From positions 18,622-82,621 of the forward strand of contig JACEEZ010011110.1 in assembly GCA_016584305.1 (NCBI GenBank): a stretch of DNA of 64,000 nucleotides. Direction: 5' to 3'. Shown here piece after piece: positions 55,560 to 64,000 of this stretch. The stretch is from Chionoecetes opilio. Lineage: Eukaryota; Arthropoda; Malacostraca; Decapoda; Majidae. The first letter of the stretch is position 1. Each line of letters begins with the position of its first letter. A program made the position numbers and the translations under genes. The notes under the pieces are model-generated. The model did no database searches, had not been told where the DNA came from, and saw nothing but the letters and a program-made list of their open reading frames with translations.

Positions 55560-55973
55560 TTAGCCGGTGCGTGCAGAATTTTCAAAAATCAAGAAATCGG
55601 CGTAAACCGTGATGGAAAGTGCTAGATTTTTCGCCAAGTTCGGTGCTGCGGCCGGTGCTCGCACGGTGATTGCCGACACCGGCAAGGTACATGCACGGTG
55701 TTCCTCGGTGACCGGCGATGAAGAGCACGGTGTTCCAAGAACCACCCCCGCCAAAGGCCGAAACCACAACTGTCTGGCCGATCCTCGCACGGCAAAACAC
55801 GGTACTAGGACGGTATATGCCCGATACATGCCCGGCAATAGCTCGGTACGGCTCGGTACGCGCACGGTCCACCCCGGTTAAACAGCAGTGCCTATATATA
55901 TTGGCCCCTGGCCACTGTCTGTCACTCGTCGTTCTGCTTCCCTTGCAACAAGAGCTCGTGCGTGCCTGCCAAC
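55560..55973 (+). promoter_or_regulatory. Harbinger promoter: CACGGT subterminal repeats, TATA box
   Basis: At least eight (G)CACGG(T)/CTCGGTACG motifs in 55560-55870, likely contact sites for element proteins. TATATATA at 55893-55902 is followed ~28 bases later by CTGTCACTCG, a possible start region, and the nuclease ATG lies at 55974. Motif role is inferred from position. Confidence 0.5.
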
Positions 55974-57281
55974 ATGGATGACAAAGAAAGGGAGACTGCA
56001 AGGCTAGCATTGCTGGTAGACCTCAAGCTGCTGAGGTCAAAAGTACACAGTTGCAGATACAATGCTGAAACCTCGCAAGGTGGAGAAAAGAAAGAAGATA
56101 CAAAGGAGGAGTCTCCACAGAAGTTGTTGGTGTTCGAAGGTGACTTCTCAGACGACCAGAACTTGGCCAATGGGAGAACCTGGTGCAGGAGCTGAAAGCG
56201 GAAGATCCATCAACTTTCAGGAACTACCACCGCTTGGACAGGGATCTCTTCTATGAGGTACTACAACGATTGGCCCCTCGCATTGAGAAGCAAGTCACCA
56301 ACTACCGGAAGCCACTTGAGCCAGGCCTGCGTCTGTCAATCACCTTGCGGTTTTTGGCTACAGGAGATTCGTTTAAAAGTCTGTCCTACAGCTAGTTGCA
56401 CACAACACCATCTCCAAGATTGTCTACGAAACCTGCGAGGCCATCATCACAGAGTACAAGGACGAGGTTCTGAACTGACCAACAACACCAGAGGCATGGC
56501 TGAAGGTGGCAGATGTGTTTTCCCAGCGCTGGAACTTCCACAACACCATAGGAGCTTTGGATGGGAGGCACATTGCCATCAAATGTCCCAATGGTGGAGG
56601 CTCTCATTATTATAACTATAAGCGTTTCCATTCCATTGTGATGTTGGCGCTGGTGGATGCCAACTACAAGTTCCTGTACGTGGATGTAGGAGCGAACGGT
56701 GCCTGTTCTGACGCCGGCATCTTCACTGTCACGGACTTGAGACTGGCAATAGAGGGGAACTCTTTGGGATTGCCTGCACCAACCCCACTACCAGGAAGCG
56801 ACAGACCGGTGCCGAACCACATCGTTGGAGATGAGGCCTTCCCTTTGCGTGACTGGCTCATGAAGCCATTCCCACACCGTGGCCTAAGCAAGGAGGAGCG
56901 TATCTTCAACTACCGTTTGTCACGGGCCAGGAGGATTGTCGAAAATGCTTTCGGCATAATGTCAAACCGGTTCAGGTGCCTCCTCACAACCATGAGTCTT
57001 GAACTTAAGAGGGTCGAGAGTGTTACGCTGGCCTGTTTGCTGTCTGCATAACCTGCGGGACAAGAATCCGCAGGCAATTCTTCGGAATGCAGATGCCGAG
57101 GATCCTGAGAACCCATGCACATATACCAGGAGCCTGGCGAGAGAACTCCGATCCACTGGAAGGACTACAGGTGCATACTAATCAAAGAGGCCCACTTTCT
57201 GCCAGAGAAATGCGGCAACACCTCAAGGGCTACTACAATAGTTCAGCAGGAAGTGTCCCCTGGCAAGACCATATGATTTAG
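55974..57281 (+). pseudogene. Harbinger transposase (HARBI1-like DDE nuclease), lightly broken
   Basis: DDE_Tnp_4-type nuclease that cuts and joins transposon DNA. The start MDDKERETARLALLVDLKLL is at 55974. Frameshift near 56190, then VQELKAEDPSTFRNYHRLDR and LRLSITLRFLATGDSFKSLS (DNA-binding HTH region). Frameshift at ~56392, then AHNTISKIVYETCEAI, and an in-frame TGA at 56476-56478. The core 56506-57039 is open: first Asp in GALDGRH, second in GACSDAGIF, Glu in RRIVENAFGIMSNRF. A frameshift at ~57045 moves the end to the frame with LRDKNPQAILRNADAEDPEN and a stop at 57281. All three catalytic residues are kept, so inactivation looks recent or partly due to base errors. Confidence 0.88.
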
Positions 57282-57425
57282 GTGAACAATCTATGAACTA
57301 TATCATGCTAAAAATAAATATTTTGCAGTTTGTCATTGTTGTATCATGATTATCTTTTATTGTCATTATTATTATTGTTCTTTTAATAAAGGAAAAAAAG
57401 CTGCTTTTGGTTTCATTGTTCCTTT

Positions 57426-57428
<3 letters not shown>

Positions 57429-57487
<59 letters not shown>

Positions 57488-57730
57488 ATGTATGTATGTA
57501 TGTATGTATGTAGTATGTATGTATGTATGTATGTATGTATGTATGTATGTATGTATGTATGATGTATGTATGTATGTAGTATGTATGTATGTATGTATGT
57601 ATGTATGTATGTATGTATGTATGATGTATATATGTATATTGTAGATATGTATATATGTATATATGTATATATGTATATATGTATATATGTATATATATAT
57701 ATATATATATGATATATATATATATATATA

Positions 57731-57762
<32 letters not shown>

Positions 57763-57790
57763 ATATTTCCTCCATATATAAAAAGGGGGT
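57429..57790. repeat. TA and TATG microsatellites
   Basis: TA runs at 57428-57482 and 57660-57770, with (TATG)n at 57485-57620. Lies between the two convergent Harbinger genes. Confidence 0.95.
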
Positions 57791-57964
57791 TGTATAACCA
57801 AAGGCAAATTAATGGAAAAAATACATATTTCATTGTAGTATACATATATAAATACATATCTTATTGTATACATATATAAATACATATTTTATTGTATACA
57901 TATAGCCAAAATAATGGAAACAATATATTTTTCGTAGACATATAAACATACATATAAAACATTG

Positions 57965-59340
57965 CACATAATTAATGGCAACTAGGGTCTCTTGGGTTGT
58001 TCTCGGGTATCCTGGGGGTCTTCTTGGTGTCTTCTTCGGGGCGACTAGGTCTCTTGGGTGTTCTGGGGGTCTTCTTGGGCGTCTTCTTCTTGGGGTGCTG
58101 ATGTTGGAGGAGGTGGAGGCGGCTGACACTAGCTGAGCTGCGGGTGCTGCCGGCCCTTCGTGCAGTGGCACCAGAAGGGTCGTCAGCCCCAGCCCGAGAA
58201 GTTGAGCCCTGATGTTGAGGGAGTCGGGGCATGGTGGGGTGCCGGGGTGGAGGCCCATTGCGACGGAGCCGAGGGAATCCACTGCTGCTGGTCGCCCTGG
58301 TATGTGGCTGTACTGTTGCTGCTGATAGGGTGGGTAGGTTGGCTGGTAGGGAGGCTGGTAGGGTGGTCTTGCTGCGGCGTGTGCATCCCCCTCCATCTCT
58401 GCCTGCTGCAGAAGATCGACGATCTTGTGTCGTATCCTGACGGCTTGGGCCAGAGGCAGGCCCCTTATGACGTCAGCCACGTAGGACCCGGTCGACCTCG
58501 CCACCCTCTCGATCTCAGTCTCCGCCTTGTTGACTTTGGTGAAGGCCTCCCGCAACTGTTCCTGTTCCACCCTCTGCGCCTTCGACTAAAATAAAAAACG
58601 GAAAAAGAAATTAGTATATCACAAGAATAAAAGTGAATATGTATTCATCAATTTAAAACATGTATTTATTTATGATGTTTATTATTTTTTATTCTTAAAG
58701 TTTCCTCCAGCTGACGGTAGAGCTCGCTGTCCTTCAGGTCTTCTTCATCACGTTGCGGCATTGGCATTGGGGCACTGTCCCGGCGAAGAATCAGGTTGCT
58801 GCTCTCGGACGGGAGGGAGAGTGGCTCACCAAAGCTGGGACTTCCTGGTTGAACACCTCACGATGTGTGCTTTCAGGAAGCCCAAGTGGTGCAGGATCCA
58901 CTGATCCCTCGACGAGAGCAGTGAGTCGTTCCGATGCCCGTCACCGGAAGAGTGCCGCTCGCACAGCTTCCCGTAGCGGGTCCTCATTTTTTCCCCCACT
59001 TCCCAGGCGTCAATGAAAGAAAAATAGAAATATTGAAATCACAATACTTTTTCAACAATTAAAGCACATAATAACATATATATTAATAAAATATAAAAAA
59101 AATTTTAATTATAATAGAATTTTAATATTTTATATATAATATAAAAGGTATACAATACAATACAACACTTCACTACACCTCCAGGATATTTAGCTCGGCA
59201 GCCTTCTCCTGGTACAGTCGGTTTTCGGGAGGTGTCCCTGTACTCGGACATCTTTCGGTGGTAGAGCTGGGGTGTTGCGGGTACCACTCGGCCAAGCCAG
59301 CTTTTCTCCACTTCAGTGGGAGTAGTTGTCTCCCGGGCTT
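57965..59340 (-). pseudogene. Harbinger MADF (Myb/SANT-like) accessory gene, apparently spliced
   Basis: Minus strand, three coding blocks. Block 1 (59340-59180): TPTEVEK, then LAEWYPQHPQLYHRKMSEYR and KAAELNI, the first half of a MADF domain, with one frame change. Block 2 (~59010-58690): MRTRYGKLCERHSSGDGHRN, LLSSRDQWILHHLGFLKAHI (second half). Block 3 (58587-~57975): after a TTTTTATTTTAG acceptor, RRRVEQEQLREAFTKVNKAE, then a proline/tyrosine-rich linker (PPYQPPYQPTYPPYQQQQY) and an Arg/Pro-rich tail. Block edges at 59175, 59012 and ~58695 lack perfect splice sites. The protein would bind the element ends and carry the nuclease to DNA. Confidence 0.7.
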
Positions 59341-59385
59341 TCTTCGTCGGCACCTTCTGGCTTCTGCGGTTGTGGCCCTCAACCT

Positions 59386-59466
59386 CCTCCTCCTCCTCCT
59401 CCTCCTCCTCCTTCCTCCTCCTCCCCTTCCTCCCCTCCTCCTCCTCCCCCCCTCCTCCTCCCCTTT
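59386..59466 (+). repeat. CCT-rich microsatellite
   Basis: (CCT)n/CCTTCC repeats at the junction of Harbinger and LINE. A similar pyrimidine tract (63065-63135) precedes the second LINE copy, so it may belong to the LINE 5' UTR. Confidence 0.85.
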
Positions 59467-59489
59467 AAACACCCGAATACGTAACAAAT

Positions 59490-62100
59490 TTCTGATCTAG
59501 GGGAATGTTTTTTTCAGAACAATACGACTCATCGGGAATTTCAGAGTCTGGATAGATAACAAATAGAGTTTTTTTTGGCTGAATTTGCGTTTACGGGTTT
59601 ATAATTATTAATTTCAGAAAGATACGAAAGCAGGAGGGGGTGTATTATTATATATAAAGTCTGCCTTTCATCCCCTTGTAGATCTAAACACAAAAACTGA
59701 TAACAGTATTTTAATTTTCTTTAAAACTAAATCGCATTCTCAAAAATTAGAAATTTGGCCTTTTTTTACGACCTCCAGCTAAAAACAAATACAATAGACG
59801 AAGAATTATGAACAAATTTATTGGAAATTATTTCCCGAACAAAAGCGTAATATTCGGGATTTTAATATTCCCGTTACTAGTTGGGGCGGCTCCTTACAAA
59901 ACATTGGGGGCACACTCTCTATTAAAATCTCCAAAAAAGTGCTTTATACAAACGTGGATCACCAAAGAGAGGGCAAAAATATTCTAGATCTTATTTTCAC
60001 AACTAACGAAAATTTTGTCAGTAATTAACCGGATCCGATTTAGTAGCAGTGACCACGGGCTTTTATTTTCAGTTTTAACTCGTAAGACAAGCAAGTCAAA
60101 AGTAAAAAAAAAGTTTTTGATTTCAAAAGGCAGACTTCAAAAAACAAAAAGAATTTTAACAAAACACCATTGGAATGTTATTCAGAAATAACGACATAAA
60201 TGTAGCAGGGCATGAATTCAACGGAAGCTTAACTTAGAATACAACCTCAATACCGATGCGATATAGGCGATTTTTCAAAACATTAAACCGAAAGGGTGGA
60301 CCCGCAATCAAGGACACCCTTGCAGAAAAAGCGTGCTATGAAAGCAAAGAAACACAAAAGAAGACGACAAACGCGATCACGACAGAATAGACGAAATACA
60401 AAAAAAACTCATTAAGAGAGCAAAAAAATTTTTGAAGCGTATTGCCAAAATGAGCAAACAAACCCTAAAGAATTTACAGCTATGTTAAAAGGAAAAAAGT
60501 AATGACGTCAACCATGGGACCGGGGGAAAGGGAAAAAATGGCCCGAACACACAGAAAAATTAATATCTATGGGGGGATATCAAAAAAACTTTTTTGCATC
60601 AGTCTTCACAGGGAAAAACACGCAAAATCAACCCATCCCAAAACCCCAGAAAAAATATTTGCCTCAGCTCTTTAAACCCTTTTCAGGAATGTGATTTTTT
60701 GCTGCGATAAATAACATAAGATAAACAAAAGTCCTGTCCTGATAAAATTTCGCCACGTTTTAAAAGAAGCAAAGAACAAAATAGTAAAAACCACTTCCAT
60801 CTTATTTAAAAAGTCTTACTCCCCGGGAAATGTACCGGCGAAAAAAATAAAAATTCCACCCATATTTAAAAAAGGAAGCAAGTCGCAGCCGGAAACTATC
60901 GCCCAACAGTTTAACATCATTTGCTGGAAAATTAATGGAACCCATCTAAGAGAAAAAATCTTTGGGGGGTTTCTTAGAAGAAAATGCTAATCAAAGACTC
61001 GCGCATGGTTTTCAGAAAAAAAACCTCAGCCTCTAAACTTACTTGATTTTACAATAGTTTTCAAAATGACGACAACACGAGGGCAGTAACTAGTTTACCT
61101 CGATTTTCAAAAAGCGTTCAAAAAAGTTCCTCATAAGCGTCCATTAGAAAGTAAAAGCCAGGTATAACGGCCATCTTTAAAATTGGGGATAGAAAAGGCT
61201 GTCAAATCGAAACAAAGGGGGGTAATAAAGGGAAATTTTTCGACTGGACCAGTGTAAAAGTGGTTTTCCTCAAGATCAGTTTCGGCCCTATCTTTTCAAA
61301 TATACATAAATGACTTGAGGGGGGAATCACGCAGGATATCGAAATTTGTGATGACACGAAAACAAAACATAGCCTCACAGAATTCAGCGCCAACCATACA
61401 AAACGACTTAAACACGCTAACCGAAGGCAAAAACAGGCAAAGAATTTCAAATTGACAAATGCATTACTAAATCGGTAAAACAACCCTCATAAAGTTTGTA
61501 TGAACGATTTTCCCTAACAATGTTTATAAAGAAAAAAAATTTTAACGTTTAATCCGAAAGATTAAACCGAATAACCCAAATTATAGAAGTAGTAAAAAAG
61601 AAATAAATTGGTTGGGTTTTTTGGACGAACTTTCAGTTTCAATCTGAAAAAGTTATACTACTCTTTTAACTCGCTTGTTCGCCCCCATCTAGAATACTGT
61701 GTGCAGTTTGGTTTACCTTTTTTATAAAAAGGGCAAAGAAAACTAGAAAAAATACAGCGCAGAGTAACCAAAATGATACCCAGATGCGAAATAAATCGTA
61801 GAAAAACGGTCAAAGAAATTAACTTTTTCCCCCTAACAAACGAAAGGGAAAAGGGACCTCATCAAGTATTTAAAAACCCTTTAACGGATTTAGAACGTAT
61901 CCAGAAAATCTTTTTCCCCTAGACCGGTCAAGCTCAACTAGAAACAACGGATTTAAAAAAAGCAGGGGAAAAGGTTTTTAACGAACGAAGCAAATACTTT
62001 TCACAAACCGTGTTGTAAACGTATGGGAAAGGGGTGCCCCCAGAGTAGTAAACTCAAATACAATAGAATCATTTTAAAAGTCGCCCCCGATAAAATTTCA
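59490..62100 (+). pseudogene. CR1-like LINE with endonuclease and reverse transcriptase, heavily broken
   Basis: Endonuclease: KAGGGVLLYIKSAFHPLVDL (59628-59690), VIFGDFNIPVTSWGG (59850-59895). RT: GNYRP / TSFAGKLMEP (60890-60950), YLDFQKAF-type motif A (near 61098-61120), KVPHKR-type (61125), KFCDDTK-type catalytic region (~61343-61365). C-terminus: LVRPHLEYCVQFGLPFL-type (61676-61725), LEKIQRRVTKMIPRCEINR (61744-61800), TYGKG. Almost each block needs a frame change, often at homopolymers. Intact relatives are ~900-1000 codons. Plus-strand orientation, opposite to the two other CR1-like copies. Confidence 0.8.
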
Positions 62101-62199
62101 TAAAAATCCCCCCGGTTTCACGGGGGGGGATCTCGGAAAAATAAAATTTACTCCGGGGGGCCCCGAAAATTATCTCATTTCGTAAAATGATTGCGAGTC

Positions 62200-62800
62200 G
62201 CGTCTACCAACCCCCCCCACACGTCCCCAGACGCCCCCAGTAAACGGTCATACTACAACTTTTGACCGTGACGGGGTGTGTTCAGTAAGGGCCCTTTCAG
62301 TTAGGACCACCCTGGGATTTATTACCCAGGGGTCACTGCTCAGGGGGCATTGAAATGCAGGGTCCTACTTGGAAAGTGCACTACCGCAGTGGATTGAAAC
62401 GGGGGGCGGGGCCCGATTGACTGCTGCCTCCCAAGAAAGGCCCCCGGCAAGGCTGCCGACCACCCCCCGAACTTCCCACTGACCTACACCAAAAATACAT
62501 TAGACTCAAAAAAAGATAGCCCCGAGTTAACGGTTACACTACTACTCTCACCCGTGACGGGGTGTGGGTTCAGTTAGGGTCCCGACAGTTAGTGACCACC
62601 ATCGGGGTTTAAGTACCCGGGGTCACCTGCAGGAGGATTTAATGTAGGCGTCCCCACATGGAAAGTAACAATCCGAGGGATTTAACGGAGCGGGGCCCGA
62701 TGACTGCTGCCCCAAGAAAGGCCAGGGAAGGGGGCCCACCCCCCTTGAACCCCACACTGTGTTCAAACCCTAAAAACCACATAACTACCTATCTATAAGC
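62200..62800 (+). repeat. LINE 3' UTR, two tandem ~305-bp units
   Basis: CCGTGACGGGGTGTG at 62266 and again at 62554, each followed by TTCAGT, GACCACC, CCCGGGGTCAC-like and GCGGGGCCCGAT blocks in the same order. The units end at AAGGCC...CCCACC. They directly follow the LINE coding end. Confidence 0.72.
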
Positions 62801-62879
62801 ACTAAAAACCCCCCCAAAAACTAGTATAGTTAGCCAAGTTTCACTTTCAACTTTTCCCACAAATTCCTGCAGTTTTTCT

Positions 62880-63390
62880 ATATTGCATGGACACTTCCCT
62901 TTTTCCCGGCCCGCTTTGGCTGGGGGTGGGTCTGGGGAGGAGCCTTTTCTTTCCCATCCTTTTTTTTTTTTTTTATATCAGTTAGGTAGTATAGTTAAAG
63001 CAAACATTTGTAAGGACCTATCGGTCTGTTTGGGTTTTTGGGTTTCCGTATCCCTTTTTATTCCTCCCCTTTTTCTCCCCCTTCCCCCCTTTTCCTCCCC
63101 TCCCCTTTTTCCCTCTCCTCCTCCCCCTCCTCCTACAGCCCGTAGTAACGTAAAAATTCATGATTAAAAGGAAAGTTTTTTCGAAAAATACGAATTCGGA
63201 ATTTTAGATCATGGGAAAATACAAAAATAGAGATTTTTTGGCTGAAAATTTTCGATACGGGGGATAACTTATTAGTTTAGAAAGAAAGAAGAGCAGGAGG
63301 AGGTGTATTATTTTAATAAAGTCCTTTTTCATCCCTTTAGTATTTTAAAAACGAAACGATAAAAGTAATGTAATTTTTGTATTTTTTTAA
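62880..63390 (+). mobile_element. 5' end of a second CR1-like LINE copy
   Basis: The pyrimidine-rich 63065-63135 and the region AGATTTTTTGGCTGAAAATT, AGCAGGAGGAGGTGTATTAT, TTCATCCCTTTAGTATT (63225-63345) match 59575-59690, including the EN start (GGGVLLYI in broken form). Homology ends near 63390. Either two insertions or a tandem duplication. Confidence 0.65.
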
Positions 63391-64000
63391 GCCACCAGTG
63401 CGGGGATGTGAGCAAAACAGGGACCATTACATAATTTGGGTGAAAATCACATAACGTCAAGGTAGTAAAAATCCGCATCCGGCAAATATCTATTTTTTTA
63501 AACCAAAAGTTGGGGGTGGGTGGTTGTGGTCGGGAATTAAATATCTGGCGCGAATGGACCAAATGCTGGCGAGAGGGAAGTGAGGGGGATCAGGGGGCCA
63601 CTCCTTGGGATTTTCCCCAGATTTTTAGGGATTATTAAGTATTCTCCAGTAGTTTTTTCTCAAGGGAAAACATAGTACCGTTGTACCGTACCATGAGATA
63701 AATTACTGGAAAAATACTTTAATAATCCCCCCAAAAATCCCAAGATAGACAAAAAAAAACCAAAAGCCAGGACCAAACCCAAGATCTTGGGAAAAAACCA
63801 GGATGGTATATCGCGCGTGCAGCGTAGTTTGGGAGATGGGGGTGTGTGGGTTTTCGAGGGGACATAAGGCGTTATTTACACAGTTTTTAGACTTCCACGA
63901 ATGTTGGCGCGGTTTTTTTTATGCAATTTAAAATTTCGGTTCCGGAAGGGTTGCCCCAGTCGCTCAGCAAAGCCTTCCCCGGGAAAGGGTTGCCCCAGTC
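63391..64000. other. Unassigned, with a foldback at 63604-63744
   Basis: Arms CTTGGGATTTT...GGGATTATTAA...CCAGTA and their complement (63604-~63680, ~63680-63744) form a ~141-bp foldback, probably a small MITE. GGGTTGCCCCAGTC is duplicated at 63948-63961 and 63987-64000. No gene recognised. Confidence 0.55.

Larger units (their letters stand above)
55524..59385. mobile_element. PIF/Harbinger transposon with nuclease and MADF genes
   Basis: TTTAAGGCCGTGTCCCACAG at 55521 looks like a Harbinger end (GGCC start with TTA/TAA target). A promoter region with repeated CACGGT motifs, a nuclease gene on the plus strand (55974-57281), TA/TATG microsatellites and a convergent MADF gene on the minus strand (59340-57965) follow. 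This two-gene convergent layout is the standard Harbinger design. The right terminus is not found; the sequence runs into the CCT array and LINE at ~59385, so the right end was probably lost. Confidence 0.8.

Overview
The window looks like intergenic or heterochromatic DNA from an arthropod, most likely a decapod crustacean. The reasons are: short interstitial TTAGG telomere-type arrays (18.67-18.71 kb and 34.32-34.40 kb); very dense TA, CA, GA and ATT microsatellites; CR1-like and RTE LINEs whose 3' ends look like those I know from decapods; and several multicopy gene families that I associate with crustacean and other arthropod genomes. I found no convincing single-copy host gene. Almost everything recognisable is a transposable element or its wreckage. 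Species-level placement is inference.

0-21 kb: the tail of a ZBED5-like hAT element (1-713) is inserted into a minus-strand Gypsy retrotransposon (714-3545). Next come a fragment of an Academ-like gene (4.0-5.4 kb) and a 3.3-kb element with long terminal inverted repeats around an uncharacterised DTTASN-motif gene (5778-9083). A hAT-ended element with an exact 8-bp target duplication (9218-18625) follows. It contains two opposed copies of another uncharacterised family and an RTE LINE. A ~2.96-kb stretch appears twice in tandem here (8963-11925 and 11955-14918) across a single N, almost certainly an assembly artefact. The 3' end and LTR-like region of a second copy of the same Gypsy family follow (18.9-20.6 kb).

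21-41 kb: a 1.47-kb inverted repeat; three inverted-repeat elements nearly end to end (24.1-27.3 kb); minisatellites; a 0.55-kb TA array; a Harbinger-type element carrying only a MADF gene (31.3-32.7 kb); several foldback MITEs, one holding a telomere-like array and flanked by GGTTAGGT; and long GA/CA arrays with an N at 39478.

41-64 kb: a 2.4-kb element with ~225-bp inverted repeats around the C-terminal part of the Academ-like family (42206-44611); a 21-bp minisatellite; two CR1-like LINEs on the minus strand; a Harbinger-type MITE with TAA target duplication nested in a foldback repeat; an RTE LINE on the plus strand; a Harbinger element with nuclease and MADF genes, TATA box and subterminal repeats (55.5-59.4 kb); and a decayed CR1-like LINE followed by the 5' end of a second copy (59.5-63.4 kb).

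All coding regions are fragments or carry stops and frameshifts. In parts (10.3-13.0, 15-17.7 and 59.5-64 kb) single-base indels and homopolymer runs are so frequent that base-calling quality, not only decay, is probably responsible. Family names given without a domain signature are from recognition, not from a database search.
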